Assembly (NCBI RefSeq): GCF_016862515.1
Contig: NZ_BONC01000061.1
Coordinates: forward strand, 1-49,373
Direction: 5' to 3'
DNA: 49,373 nucleotides
Source: Asanoa iriomotensis
Lineage (GTDB): Bacteria; Actinomycetota; Actinomycetes; Mycobacteriales; Micromonosporaceae
The notes below the pieces were generated by a model, which was given only the letters and a program-made list of their open reading frames with translations, did not search any database and had not been told where the DNA came from. A program made the position numbers and the translations under genes. Each line of letters opens with the position of its first letter. The first letter of the stretch is position 1. Positions 34,912 through 43,699 of this stretch are shown piece by piece.

Positions 34912-35475
34912 GTGACGACTGAGCGTCCCTTGCGCGCCGACGCGCGCCGCAACCGGGAACGGGTCATGGCGGCCGCCCGGGAGACCTTCGCCGAGCACGG
35001 CGAGAAGACGACGCTCGACGAGATCGCCCGGCGGGCCGGGGTCGGCCCGGGCACCCTCTACCGACACTTCCCCGACCGCGAGACACTGCTCGCGACGGTC
35101 TACCGCGCCGACATCGAGGTGCTGGCCGAGCGTGGCCGGGCCCTGGCCGAGGAATATCCGCCCGGCGAGGCGTTCGCCCGCTGGCTGCGGCTGCAGTTCG
35201 ACCACATCAAGGCCAAGCGGGGCGTGGGCACGGCGGTCAAGCGGATGCTCGGCACCGGCTCACCCACGATGCTGGAATGCAAGGCGCTGATGCGCGACGC
35301 CGCCGGCGACCTGCTCGAGCGCGCGCAGGAGACCGGCGAGATCCGCAAGGACGTCGACCCGGACGACGTCCTGCGCCTGGTGCACGGCGTGGTGCTGGCG
35401 ACCGAGACCGTCCCCGAGATGGCCGACCGACTGCTCGGCTTCGTCCTGGACGGTCTGCGGCCCCCGCAGCCCTAA
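34912..35475 (+). CDS. TetR-family transcriptional regulator
   Basis: 187 residues, GTG start with GGGGAGGAAG upstream. The HTH is TLDEIARRAGVGPGTLYRHF, followed by PDRETLLATVYR. The ligand domain has FVLDGLRPP at its end, usual for this actinobacterial group. Divergent from the MFS gene, with operator palindromes in the gap; thus the probable repressor of the exporter and itself. Its stop overlaps that of the next, convergent gene (CTAA). Confidence 0.95.
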   Translation: MTTERPLRADARRNRERVMAAARETFAEHGEKTTLDEIARRAGVGPGTLYRHFPDRETLLATVYRADIEVLAERGRALAEEYPPGEAFARWLRLQFDHIKAKRGVGTAVKRMLGTGSPTMLECKALMRDAAGDLLERAQETGEIRKDVDPDDVLRLVHGVVLATETVPEMADRLLGFVLDGLRPPQP

Positions 35476-36617
35476 GGCATCTTCAGCACCCAGCGGTACG
35501 CCTGGACCAGCCCGGTGTCGAAGCCGGCCGCCGAGCCCCAGAGGAACAGCCGGAACCGGCGGTAGAGCGGCTCGCCCCAGCGGGCCACGATTTCGTCGCG
35601 CCGCTCGTCGAGGCGCTTGGCCCACTCGCGGCAGGTCAGGTAGTAGTTGTGCCGGTCGTCGTCGATGCTGATCAGCTCGAACGGCGACCGCGCGACGTGG
35701 CGCAGGTATTGGTGCAGCAGCAGCGGCGCCGAGTTGCCCGGGTAGATGTAGCGCTTCATGAACGTCGAGATGCCGTGCTTGCGGCGCATCGCCAGCGCGT
35801 CCAGATAGACCTTGCCGCCGGGCTTGAGCAGCTCCGCGTACTTCGCCAGCGTGGTCTTGTAGTCGGGCAGGTGCTCGGTGACGCCCATGTTGACGATCGC
35901 GTCGAACTTCTGGTCGCTCTGGTAGCCGAAGATGTGCTGGCGCACCACGTTCACCGGCAGTTGTTCACGGGCGAACAGGTCCTTGAGATAGCGCTCCGAC
36001 TCGACCGCCAGTGTGGTGGTCGTCACGTCGATGCCGCGCCGGGCGGCGTGCTCCGAGAACGCGCCCCAGCCGCCGCCGACCTCCAGCACCCGGTCGCCGG
36101 GCTTGACCTCGATCGCCTCGAGCGCGAGGTCCATCTTGCGGGTCATCGCGTCTTCCAGCGGCTCGTCGTCGCTGGCGAAGACGCCCTCGGTGTAGCAGCG
36201 GTGCCGGGTGTCGAGGAAGGTCAGGAAGAACTCGCTGTCCTCGTCGTAGTGCTGCGAGATGGCCTGCCGGTCGTTCTCCTTGCGCCCCTGGAACAGGGCG
36301 GCCGGGGTGAACCGGGACAGGTAGGCGATCGGGTGGAAGTCGTTGAAGAACTTGCGCATCTTCAGGGCCGCGGCCAGGTCGCCGTCGACGTCGAGCCAAC
36401 CCTGCAGGTAGGCGATCGCGACGCCGAGCTGGTCGAGCGAGCCGAGCGCCTTGGCGGCGCGCGGGTCCTTGACGGTGAGGGTGAAGACGGGGTCGCCGGT
36501 GCCGAGCACCTGCGGGGATCCCCCGGCCGGCACGACGGCGAACGGCACGACCGGCTCGGTCGCGGAGAACGACTGGTAGCGGCGCTTGAGGGCCGAGATC
36601 ATGTCCGACGGGCTCAC
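35472..36617 (-). CDS. Cyclopropane-fatty-acyl-phospholipid synthase-like methyltransferase
   Basis: 381 residues from GTG 36617; an ATG five codons later is the alternative. SAM motif [18 protein letters not shown] is GGGWG rather than the usual GCGWG. Other family features are present: [39 protein letters not shown] and [13 protein letters not shown]. The typical CFA N-terminal lipid-positioning domain is shortened. It may methylate lipid double bonds or another lipid-like acceptor. Confidence 0.88.
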   Translation of the reverse strand: MSPSDMISALKRRYQSFSATEPVVPFAVVPAGGSPQVLGTGDPVFTLTVKDPRAAKALGSLDQLGVAIAYLQGWLDVDGDLAAALKMRKFFNDFHPIAYLSRFTPAALFQGRKENDRQAISQHYDEDSEFFLTFLDTRHRCYTEGVFASDDEPLEDAMTRKMDLALEAIEVKPGDRVLEVGGGWGAFSEHAARRGIDVTTTTLAVESERYLKDLFAREQLPVNVVRQHIFGYQSDQKFDAIVNMGVTEHLPDYKTTLAKYAELLKPGGKVYLDALAMRRKHGISTFMKRYIYPGNSAPLLLHQYLRHVARSPFELISIDDDRHNYYLTCREWAKRLDERRDEIVARWGEPLYRRFRLFLWGSAAGFDTGLVQAYRWVLKMP

Positions 36618-36672
36618 GGGCTGAATGTAACCCCCTTCTCCGGCTGATCGCAGCGTCGCCAGGCGTGATGAC

Positions 36673-36678
36673 TAGCAT
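36673..36678 (+). promoter_or_regulatory. Probable -10 box of thrS
   Basis: TAGCAT on the plus strand, 34 bp before the GTG start. It leaves room for a short 5' leader with the ribosome site GAGGAG (36700-36705). No T-box-like leader fits in this distance. Confidence 0.4.
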
Positions 36679-36712
36679 TTACCCAAACGTCCTTCGACCG
36701 AGGAGATCCGCC

Positions 36713-38719
36713 GTGTCCGCATCCCGCACCCTCGCCGTGGCCGACCCTGTCGTCGTCGCCGCGGGGACGACGGCGGCCGACGCGGTGGCCGCGGCCGGCC
36801 TGCCGATGAACGGGCCCAAGGCGATCGTCGTCGTGCGCGACGCCGAGAGCCGCCTGCGCGACCTCGACTGGGTGCCGGCGGTCGACACGACGGTGACCCC
36901 GGTGGCGATCGACGAGCCCGACGGCCTCAACGTGCTGCGGCACTCGACTGCGCACGTGCTCGCGCAGGCCGTGCAGGACGTCTTCCCCGAGGCCAAGCTC
37001 GGCATCGGACCGCCGATCGACAACGGCTTCTTCTACGACTTCGACGTGGCCAAGCCCTTCCAGCCCGACGACCTGGCCAAGCTCGAGAAGCGCATGCAGG
37101 AGATCGTCAAGTCCGGGCAGCGGTTCCGCCGCCGGGTGTTCGCCTCGCCTGCCGACGCGCGGGCGGAGCTCGCCGACGAGCCCTACAAGCTGCAGCTCGT
37201 CGACATCAAGGGCACCGGCGAGCTCGACTCCGAGGAGACGGTCGAGGTCGGCGGCGGCGAGCTGACGATCTACGACAACGTCGACGCGGACAGCGGCAAG
37301 ACCTGCTGGTCCGACCTGTGCCGCGGCCCACACCTGCCGAGCACCCGGCTCATCGGCGCGTTCAAGCTGATGCGCTCGGCGGCGGCCTACTGGCGCGGAT
37401 CCGAGAAGAACCCCCAACTGCAGCGGGTGTACGGGACGGCGTGGCCGACCCGCGACGCGCTGAAGGCGTACCTGAAGCTGCTCGAAGAGGCCGCCCGCCG
37501 CGACCACCGCAAGCTCGGCGCGGACCTGGACCTCTTCTCGTTCCCCGACGAGATCGGCTCGGGGCTCGCGGTGTTTCACCCCAAGGGCGGGATCATCCGG
37601 CGCGAGCTGGAGCACTACTCGCGGCTGCGGCACGAGGAGTCCGGCTACGAGTTCGTCAACAGCCCGCACATCACCAAGGGCCATCTGTTCGAGACGTCCG
37701 GGCACCTGCCGTACTACAAGGACACGATGTTCCCGCCGATGCAGCTCGAAGGCGCGGAATACTTCCTGAAGCCGATGAACTGCCCGATGCACAACCTGAT
37801 CTTCAAGGCGCGCGGGCGGTCCTACCGGGAGCTGCCGCTGCGGCTGTTCGAGTTCGGCACGGTCTACCGCTACGAGAAGTCGGGCGTCGTGCACGGCCTG
37901 ACCCGGGTGCGCGGCCTGACGATGGACGACTCGCACATCTACTGCACCCGGGAGCAGATGCCCGGCGAGCTGCGGTCGCTGCTCGCGTTCGTGCTCGACC
38001 TGCTGCGCGACTACGGCATTTCCGACTTCTACCTGGAACTGTCCACTCGCGACGATTCGCCGAAGTTCATCGGCGACGAGGCCGACTGGGCCGAGGCGAC
38101 CGCGCACCTCGAGTCGGCGGCCCGCGACTCCGGCCTGGAGCTCGTGCCCGACCCGGGCGGCGCCGCGTTCTACGGTCCGAAGATCTCGGTGCAGGCCCGT
38201 GACGCGATCGGCCGCACCTGGCAGATGTCGACGATCCAGGTCGACTTCAACCAGCCCGCGCGGTTCGGGCTGGAGTACCAGGCGGCGGACGGCACCCGGC
38301 AGCAGCCGGTGATGATCCACCGGGCGCTGTTCGGCTCGATCGAGCGGTTCTTCGGCATCCTGACCGAGCACTACGCGGGCGCGTTCCCGGCGTGGCTGGC
38401 ACCGGTCCAGGTGGTCGGCATCCCGATCCGCGACGACCACGCCGACTATCTGCAGGCTTTCGTCTCCGCTCTGCGGGCCGAGGGGATCCGGGCCGAGGTC
38501 GACACCTCCGACGACCGGATGCAGAAGAAGATCCGCACGGCGCAGCAGCAGAAGATCCCGTTCATGGCGATCGCCGGCGACGACGACGTGTCGGGTTCGA
38601 CGGTCTCGTTCCGCTACCGCGACGGTTCGCAGCGCAACGGTGTGCCGCTGGCGGAGGCCGTCGCGCACGTCGTTTCGGTCGTGCGGTCGCGTACGAACGA
38701 GTCGCCGTCGGCGTCCTGA
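36713..38719 (+). CDS. thrS: Threonyl-tRNA synthetase
   Basis: 668 residues from GTG 36713, with GAGGAG eight bases upstream; an earlier ATG at 36665 would add 16 unrelated residues. A TGS domain (about 1-65) is followed by the editing-type second domain with [11 protein letters not shown] and C-x-D-L-C-RGPH, then the class II core: C357 in [20 protein letters not shown] and [11 protein letters not shown] supply the Zn and ATP site. The C-terminal anticodon-binding domain is complete. Charges tRNA-Thr. Its stop overlaps the HIT gene start (TGATG). Confidence 0.97.
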   Translation: MSASRTLAVADPVVVAAGTTAADAVAAAGLPMNGPKAIVVVRDAESRLRDLDWVPAVDTTVTPVAIDEPDGLNVLRHSTAHVLAQAVQDVFPEAKLGIGPPIDNGFFYDFDVAKPFQPDDLAKLEKRMQEIVKSGQRFRRRVFASPADARAELADEPYKLQLVDIKGTGELDSEETVEVGGGELTIYDNVDADSGKTCWSDLCRGPHLPSTRLIGAFKLMRSAAAYWRGSEKNPQLQRVYGTAWPTRDALKAYLKLLEEAARRDHRKLGADLDLFSFPDEIGSGLAVFHPKGGIIRRELEHYSRLRHEESGYEFVNSPHITKGHLFETSGHLPYYKDTMFPPMQLEGAEYFLKPMNCPMHNLIFKARGRSYRELPLRLFEFGTVYRYEKSGVVHGLTRVRGLTMDDSHIYCTREQMPGELRSLLAFVLDLLRDYGISDFYLELSTRDDSPKFIGDEADWAEATAHLESAARDSGLELVPDPGGAAFYGPKISVQARDAIGRTWQMSTIQVDFNQPARFGLEYQAADGTRQQPVMIHRALFGSIERFFGILTEHYAGAFPAWLAPVQVVGIPIRDDHADYLQAFVSALRAEGIRAEVDTSDDRMQKKIRTAQQQKIPFMAIAGDDDVSGSTVSFRYRDGSQRNGVPLAEAVAHVVSVVRSRTNESPSAS

Positions 38720-39237
38720 TGGCCGGCCCCGGCACGCCGGACGGACTGGACCGGCTCTGGACGCCCCACCGCCTCGAATACATCACGGGCGGTGGGGACA
38801 AGTCCGGCGAGGGGTGCCCGTTCGACCGGGCGCCCCATTTGCCGGCTGACGAGAGCCTGGTGGTGGCCCGCGGCAAGGTGGTCTACGCGGTGCTCAACCT
38901 GTACCCGTACAACCCTGGTCATCTGTTGATCTGCCCCTACCGCCACGTCGCCGACTACACGGACCTCACCGACGACGAGGTGGCGGAGGTGGCGTCGTTC
39001 ACCCAGGACGCGATGCGCACGATCCGCCGGGTGAGCGGCGCGCACGGCTTCAACATCGGCCTCAACCAGGGCTCGGTCGCCGGCGCCGGCATCGCGGGCC
39101 ACCTGCACCAGCACGTGGTGCCGCGCTATGGCGGCGACGCCAACTTCATGCCGATCGTGGGGCAGACAAAAGTGCTGCCGCAGCTCTTGACGGACACCCG
39201 GGACCTGCTCTCGGACGCCTGGGGGACTGGAAACTGA
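38719..39237 (+). CDS. HIT-family hydrolase/phosphorylase (Rv2613c-like)
   Basis: 172 residues. HIT signature H128-L-H130-Q-H132-VV, followed by PRYGGDANF. The N-terminal Cys near GCPFD and the LYPYNPGHLLICPYRHV segment match Rv2613c-type diadenosine tetraphosphate phosphorylases. The gene starts inside the thrS stop, as in mycobacteria. It would turn over Ap4A, a by-product of aminoacyl-tRNA synthetases. Confidence 0.93.
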   Translation: MAGPGTPDGLDRLWTPHRLEYITGGGDKSGEGCPFDRAPHLPADESLVVARGKVVYAVLNLYPYNPGHLLICPYRHVADYTDLTDDEVAEVASFTQDAMRTIRRVSGAHGFNIGLNQGSVAGAGIAGHLHQHVVPRYGGDANFMPIVGQTKVLPQLLTDTRDLLSDAWGTGN

Positions 39238-39249
39238 GCGTTTCTCTCG

Positions 39250-39255
39250 TACCCT
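39250..39255 (+). promoter_or_regulatory. Probable -10 box of capA-like gene
   Basis: TACCCT, six bases before the ATG at 39262; probable leaderless start, separate from the thrS-HIT transcript. Confidence 0.4.
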
Positions 39256-39261
39256 CTCGCC

Positions 39262-40332
39262 ATGAGACGTGGGTGGGCGGCGGTCGTGCTGGTGGCGGCG
39301 TTGACCGCCGGGTGTGCCGGCGAGGCGGCCGGTGACCCTCGGTGGCGGGACTCCGTCGCCTCGTCTCCGTCAGCCGCTCCTTCCTCCGCTGCTTCGACTC
39401 CGGCGCCGCCGGCGGAGCTGACGCTCGCGTTCGCCGGGGACGTCCACTTCACGGGGCGGACGCTGGGTCTGCTCGACGACCCGGCCACGGCGTTCGGAAA
39501 GATCAGTTCGACGCTCTCGGACGCGGACCTGACGATCGTCAACCTGGAGACGGCGGTGACGGGCCGGGGCACACCGGAGCCGAAGCGGTTCCACTTCCGC
39601 GCGCCGGACAGCGCCTACGCGGCGTTGCGCGCCGCGGGCATCGACGCGGCGTCGGTGGCGAACAACCACGCGCTGGACTACGGCCGGTTGGGCCTGCTCG
39701 ACACGCTGACGTCGGCCGCCGAGGCGGAGTACCCGATCTTCGGAGCGGGCCGAACCGCGGACGAGGCCTATGCCCCGTGGCTGACCGAGATCAAGGGTGT
39801 CCGCATCGCGGTCCTGGGCATGTCGCAGGTGGGCGAGCTGTCGGCGGAATGGAAGCCGACGGCGACCCGCCCAGGTGTGGCGATGGCCTTCGACGCCGCG
39901 CGCGCGACCGCGGCGGTGAAAGCGGCGCGGGCCAAAGCGGACCTGGTCATCGTCTTCATGCACTGGGGCGTGGAGGGCAGCTCGTGCCCGAGCGGCCAGA
40001 TGAAGACGTTCGCGCAACGGATGTCCGGGGCAGGCGCGGACATCGTGCTGGGCACGCACGCCCACACGCTGTTGACGGACGGCTGGCTGGACTCGACGTA
40101 TGTCCACTATGGTCTTGGCAACTTCCTGTGGTACGGCAACTCGCACAGCACCGACTCGGGCGTCCTGAAACTGACGGTCCGCGGCCGGTCGGTCGTCGAC
40201 AAGACGTTCCTGCCGGCAACGGTCTCGGGCACAGGCCAACCGGTCCTGGTCTCCGGGGCGGCGAAGAAGAAGATCGAGGACAAGCTGCGCGTGGCGTCCA
40301 GGTGCACGGGCCTGTCCGACGCCCCGGCCTGA
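39262..40332 (+). CDS. CapA-family lipoprotein (poly-gamma-glutamate synthesis-like)
   Basis: 356 residues. Lipobox LTAGC (C18), then a Ser/Ala/Pro linker and the calcineurin-like CapA fold: AFAGDVHF (D60), NLETAV, SVANNHALDYG and VFMHWGVEGSSCP, HAHTL. Metal-binding His/Asp set is typical of PGA_cap. No capB/capC neighbours exist, so polyglutamate synthesis is unlikely; a stand-alone envelope hydrolase role is more plausible. It lies where the PIM gene set is split. Confidence 0.92.
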   Translation: MRRGWAAVVLVAALTAGCAGEAAGDPRWRDSVASSPSAAPSSAASTPAPPAELTLAFAGDVHFTGRTLGLLDDPATAFGKISSTLSDADLTIVNLETAVTGRGTPEPKRFHFRAPDSAYAALRAAGIDAASVANNHALDYGRLGLLDTLTSAAEAEYPIFGAGRTADEAYAPWLTEIKGVRIAVLGMSQVGELSAEWKPTATRPGVAMAFDAARATAAVKAARAKADLVIVFMHWGVEGSSCPSGQMKTFAQRMSGAGADIVLGTHAHTLLTDGWLDSTYVHYGLGNFLWYGNSHSTDSGVLKLTVRGRSVVDKTFLPATVSGTGQPVLVSGAAKKKIEDKLRVASRCTGLSDAPA

Positions 40333-40384
40333 CACGAGACGGCGCGGCCGCTCGCCTCGTCGACGGCCACATCGCGCGTGGGGG

Positions 40385-41233
40385 TCAGGCGCTGAAGTCC
40401 GCGACGTGGTCCGCGGCCCAGCGTCGGAAGGAAAGGGCCGGGCGGCCGAGGATGTCCTCGACGTCGCTCGTCACGGGCTCGGGGTGGTCGACCAGCGACG
40501 CCCAGTAGGCCAGGGCGTTGTCGGCCCACTCCGGCGTCGCCCAGGCGGTCATCGCGGCCCGTGCCTCGTCGTGCGGCTGCTCGGTGACCTCGATCCGGCG
40601 ACCGATGGCGTCGCCGATCGCGGCGACCTGGTCGGCCTGGCTGACAGCCGCAGGCCCGGTGAGCACATAGGACCGTCCGACGTGCTTCTTGCCCTCTGTG
40701 AGCGCGGCGGCGGCGACAGCGGCAATGTCCGCCTCGTGGACCAACGACCGTCGCGCACCCGGGTAGGGGATGCGAACCGGCTCGCCGGCCCGCACCGCTG
40801 GTGCCCAACCGAGCGTGTTGGTGGCGAGCCCACTCGCGCGCAGGAACGTGTGACCGAGCCCGGCGTCGACCACGGCCTGCTCGACCTCGCCCCAGACCCC
40901 GATCGTGCGGCGGTTGTCGTCGGTGACCTGCAGGGCCGAGACGTACACCACATGCCTGACGCCGCCCTTGGCCAGCGCGTTGACCACGCCGTCAATCCCG
41001 TCAGCGTCGAGCGAGGGCCAGAGCAGGAAGACCCGGTCGACTCCGCCGAGCGCGGCCGCGAGCGAGCCCGGTTCGCCGAGATCACCACGGACGACGTCGG
41101 TGCCGGGCGGGAGCAACGCGGCGGCCCGGCGGGCGAACACCCGCAGCGGTTGGCCGTGAAGGAAATCGACAAGCCGCCGCCCGATGTTCCCGGTGCCGCC
41201 GATGACAAGGATGGTGCCGTTCAGGTCCGTCAT
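40385..41233 (-). CDS. NmrA/SDR-type NAD(P)-binding protein
   Basis: 282 residues from ATG 41233. Rossmann loop GGTGNIG at 12-18 and ARR near 34-36 hint at NADP preference; Y-x3-K is absent (VVYVSALQV), so it is an atypical short-chain family protein of the NmrA/NAD-binding 10 group: a redox sensor or quinone-type reductase. Divergent from soxR, with a dyad between them. Confidence 0.9.
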   Translation of the reverse strand: MTDLNGTILVIGGTGNIGRRLVDFLHGQPLRVFARRAAALLPPGTDVVRGDLGEPGSLAAALGGVDRVFLLWPSLDADGIDGVVNALAKGGVRHVVYVSALQVTDDNRRTIGVWGEVEQAVVDAGLGHTFLRASGLATNTLGWAPAVRAGEPVRIPYPGARRSLVHEADIAAVAAAALTEGKKHVGRSYVLTGPAAVSQADQVAAIGDAIGRRIEVTEQPHDEARAAMTAWATPEWADNALAYWASLVDHPEPVTSDVEDILGRPALSFRRWAADHVADFSA

Positions 41234-41247
41234 GCCACCACCCTCAA

Positions 41248-41267
41248 ACCTCAACATTTGTTCAAGT
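41248..41267. promoter_or_regulatory. Candidate SoxR-type dyad
   Basis: Imperfect inverted repeat ACCTCAACA-TT-TGTTCAAGT (seven of nine bases match) between divergent soxR and NmrA-like genes. A -10-like TAGGCT at 41273-41278 lies six bases before the soxR GTG, so soxR is probably leaderless and the dyad overlaps its -35 region. Confidence 0.5.
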
Positions 41268-41284
41268 CAAGCTAGGCTGGCCGG

Positions 41285-41737
41285 GTGCCACCCGCGAAGG
41301 AGCTGACGATCGGGGACCTCTCGGCCCGCAGCGGAGTCCCACAGTCGGCGCTGCGCTTCTACGAGCGCCAGGGTCTGATCTCCAGCCGCCGCACGACGGG
41401 CAACCAACGCCGCTACGACCGCACCACGCTGCGCCGCATAGCCTTCATCCGCGCCTCACAACGGGCAGGCATCCCGCTGGCTCAGGTAGGCGAGGTCCTC
41501 GGCTTCCTACCGGAAGGCCAACCGCCAACCCGCGAGTTCTGGCTACGAGCCTCAGAATGCTGGCGCGAGGCCCTGGACGACCGAATCGCCCAACTCCAAC
41601 GCATGCGCGACCGCTTCACCACCTGCATCGGCTGCGGCTGCCTCTCCTTCGACGAATGCGCCATGGTCAACCCGAACGACGAACTCAGCGCCCGCGGCCC
41701 CGGCGCCCACCTCCTCGAGGCCCGCCCAACCCGCTGA
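41285..41737 (+). CDS. soxR: Redox-sensitive MerR-family activator SoxR
   Basis: 150 residues, GTG start. MerR HTH (LTIGDLSARSGVPQSALRFY) and a dimerisation helix. The [2Fe-2S] cysteines are present at C114, C117, C119 and C125, with spacing C-x2-C-x-C-x5-C as in known SoxR. The family senses redox-active compounds and switches a -10/-35 with an overlong spacer. Actinomycete SoxR often controls quinone-type reductases; the divergent NmrA-type gene fits that role. Confidence 0.95.
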   Translation: MPPAKELTIGDLSARSGVPQSALRFYERQGLISSRRTTGNQRRYDRTTLRRIAFIRASQRAGIPLAQVGEVLGFLPEGQPPTREFWLRASECWREALDDRIAQLQRMRDRFTTCIGCGCLSFDECAMVNPNDELSARGPGAHLLEARPTR

Positions 41738-41761
41738 CCACCCTGCGCCTCCCTAACCGCG

Positions 41762-42400
41762 GGCAACGCCGGCCAACGTGACACATACGCCGCGGCCCCG
41801 ACGCGCGCGCCGTCGTGGCCCGCGTCGACCACCTGCGCGGCTCCCCAAAGCGCGGGCTGCGCCCACCAGCGTCCCGCGCCTAACGGCGACGCTTCCGCTG
41901 CGGCACGGCCCCCACCTCCTGCGCGGCACGCGTCGTGTGTTGGCTGCGGCAGGGCGGCCCAAAGTGCGGGCTTCGCCTGCCAGCGGGCCGTTCGTAGCGG
42001 CGAGAAGCCTCGCCCCGGCGCCTGCGGCGCTCGCCTCGTGGCCAGCGTGCCGCGTCGACCGCCGCGGCGGCCTCAAAGAGCTGCGTCCACCAGTGGCCCG
42101 CGCCTAACAGCGGCCTTCCGCTGCCGCATGGCATCTACGTCCTCGGCGGCCTGCGTCCCGCGCTGGTCACGGCGCGGCGGCCCCGAAGGTGGGCTTCGCC
42201 TGCCGGCAGGCCGTGCCCAAGGACGAGCTGCTTCCGCCTCGGCCCCGACTGCTCCCTCCTCGTAATCCTGCGTCCCGCGCTGGTCACCGCGCGGCGCCCC
42301 AAGGCGCGGGCTTCCCCTGCCAGCGGGCCGTGCCCAAGGACGAGCTGCTTCCGCGTCGGCCGCGTGAGACGCGGGGCCTCGGCGGCACGCCGCCGAAATG
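41762..42400. repeat. Six-copy degenerate tandem repeat, ~115-bp period
   Basis: The 786-bp gap 41738-42523 holds no supportable gene. Equivalent positions of a GGCT-type core fall at 41762, 41855, 41970, 42078, 42192 and 42309 (intervals 93, 115, 108, 114, 117). Copies four and five are nearly identical over GCCGTGCCCAAGGACGAGCT, and older copies share AAAGYGCGGGCT, TGCCAGCGGGCC and TAACRGCG. Each unit has arms able to form hairpins. The rest (42401-42523) shows nothing specific. Confidence 0.7.
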
Positions 42401-42523
42401 ATCGGCGGGTCTTCGGCGGCAACCCGAAAACCGAGCTCCGTCGAAGCACCAATCATTGCCAGATCAAAGACGTCGTCTTACGGCCGGGAGCCGGATCGCG
42501 CACCCAGGCCATGGCCATTGGCG

Positions 42524-43609
42524 TTAGACGAAGGTCACTGTCACCGGTAAGCCGGCGAAAGCTTCATAGCGTTCCACCTCCTCCGTAAGGGCCTTGCGTT
42601 GTCGGGCCGTTGGCTCGACGAATAGGTCGATCTCCAGGGTGATCTGCTTCGGGGTCGGGGTGCGCCGCCAGAAGGCGCCGATCTGGCCGTCGAAGGTGAT
42701 CGGGTGGAACATCATGTTTTCGTTGTAGCGGCCCGGTGTCGGCGCCCGACCCTCCACGTTGTAGACAAACTTCGTGTCCGTGTAAGCCACCACATATTCG
42801 TCATAACCCTGCAGCAAGGAAGCCGCCGGCGGTGGAGCGGGCTCCGGGCCGTCCGAAGCGAAAAACAGGGTCCGCCCGTCGACCACCGTGCTGGTCAGGG
42901 CGTCGCCGCAGCCCTCGATGCCGCGTTTGATCTGGGTCACCGTCAGGCTTGACCACCATGCGAAGTCCTTGATCGACGCTGGCCCGTGGCTCGTGAAATA
43001 GCGCCGCGTCAGCTCGACCAGGCCCGCCTCCGGGTCGAGCGTGATCGGCGCCGGCACCCGCTCCGCGACCAGCGCATAGGTGTGCTGCTTGCCCCGCCGC
43101 ACCCCGTTGGCGATCAACCCCTCCAGCTCCGCGAACATCACCACGTAGGCCAGCTTGTTGCCCGTCGCCGGCAGGCCGGCCGAAGCCAAGACAGCGGCCA
43201 GCTCCGGCCGGGTCAGGTGGTTGCCGCCGCTCAGCGCCGAGGTGATGACCGACGTGGTGCGGGCGGCGACGTCGGGGGACAGCCCGTGCATGCGGTTGTA
43301 GTAGCCGTTGAACACGTGGACCCGCGGGCCCGTCACCGCCTGGATCCAGCCGAGCTCCTCGCCCAGCACGAAATGCCACGTCGGTCGCAGGATGTGCGTG
43401 CGCAGAATGGTGCCGTCGTCCACAAGAGACTGCACCGAAGCGTCGGTGACACCGGGCGCGCACCGCTGGCCCAGCGACCACTTGGCCACCGCGTATTCCT
43501 GCGACTGCACACACCCCAGCCGCCGCACCACCGAAACCGGATCGGCGGACGGCGGCCCGGCCAGATGTTGCTGTGCGAGCCGCCGCTGCGCGATCTCGTG
43601 CCCATCCAT
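42524..43609 (-). CDS. Winged-helix AlkZ/YcaQ-like protein
   Basis: 361 residues from ATG 43609. Features of the DUF1006/HMH-fold group: QRRLAQQHLAG, RLGCVQSQEYAVAKWSLGQR (QxQ-type motif), LRPTWHFVLGEEL and HGPASIKDFAWWS. AlkZ-type members are DNA glycosylases acting on cross-linked or alkylated bases; whether this one is active is unknown. The transcript is probably leaderless. Confidence 0.85.
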   Translation of the reverse strand: MDGHEIAQRRLAQQHLAGPPSADPVSVVRRLGCVQSQEYAVAKWSLGQRCAPGVTDASVQSLVDDGTILRTHILRPTWHFVLGEELGWIQAVTGPRVHVFNGYYNRMHGLSPDVAARTTSVITSALSGGNHLTRPELAAVLASAGLPATGNKLAYVVMFAELEGLIANGVRRGKQHTYALVAERVPAPITLDPEAGLVELTRRYFTSHGPASIKDFAWWSSLTVTQIKRGIEGCGDALTSTVVDGRTLFFASDGPEPAPPPAASLLQGYDEYVVAYTDTKFVYNVEGRAPTPGRYNENMMFHPITFDGQIGAFWRRTPTPKQITLEIDLFVEPTARQRKALTEEVERYEAFAGLPVTVTFV

Positions 43610-43616
43610 GACGCCG

Positions 43617-43622
43617 AGTGTA
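43617..43622 (-). promoter_or_regulatory. Probable -10 box of the AlkZ-like gene
   Basis: TACACT on the minus strand, seven bases before the ATG at 43609; fits a leaderless start. Confidence 0.4.
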
Positions 43623-43637
43623 TGGACGACCACCGAC

Positions 43638-43681
43638 AAAAAAGCCCGGGCGCGACCAAAGCAGAAACTGGCCGCGCCCGG
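43638..43681 (-). terminator. Intrinsic terminator of the EF-G2 gene
   Basis: On the minus strand, stem CCGGGCGCG and its complement with an 18-base loop, followed by GC and six T. It lies 19 bp after the EF-G2 stop. The best intrinsic terminator in the window. Confidence 0.8.
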
Positions 43682-43699
43682 ACAAAGACGTGAATCAGC

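Noticed and set aside
36613-36712. T-box leader for thrS
   Set aside because: The span between the probable -10 and the start is about 30 bp, too short for a T-box.
36614-38668. Long open frame antisense to thrS
   Set aside because: Same cause: composition bias; repeated R/V/D/H patterns and no domain, versus a full synthetase on the other strand.
39262-40332. Poly-gamma-glutamate capsule operon
   Set aside because: Only a CapA-type protein is present; no capB, capC or capE nearby.
41762-42400. CRISPR array or insertion sequence
   Set aside because: Units of ~115 bp with no conserved spacer pattern, terminal inverted repeats or transposase.
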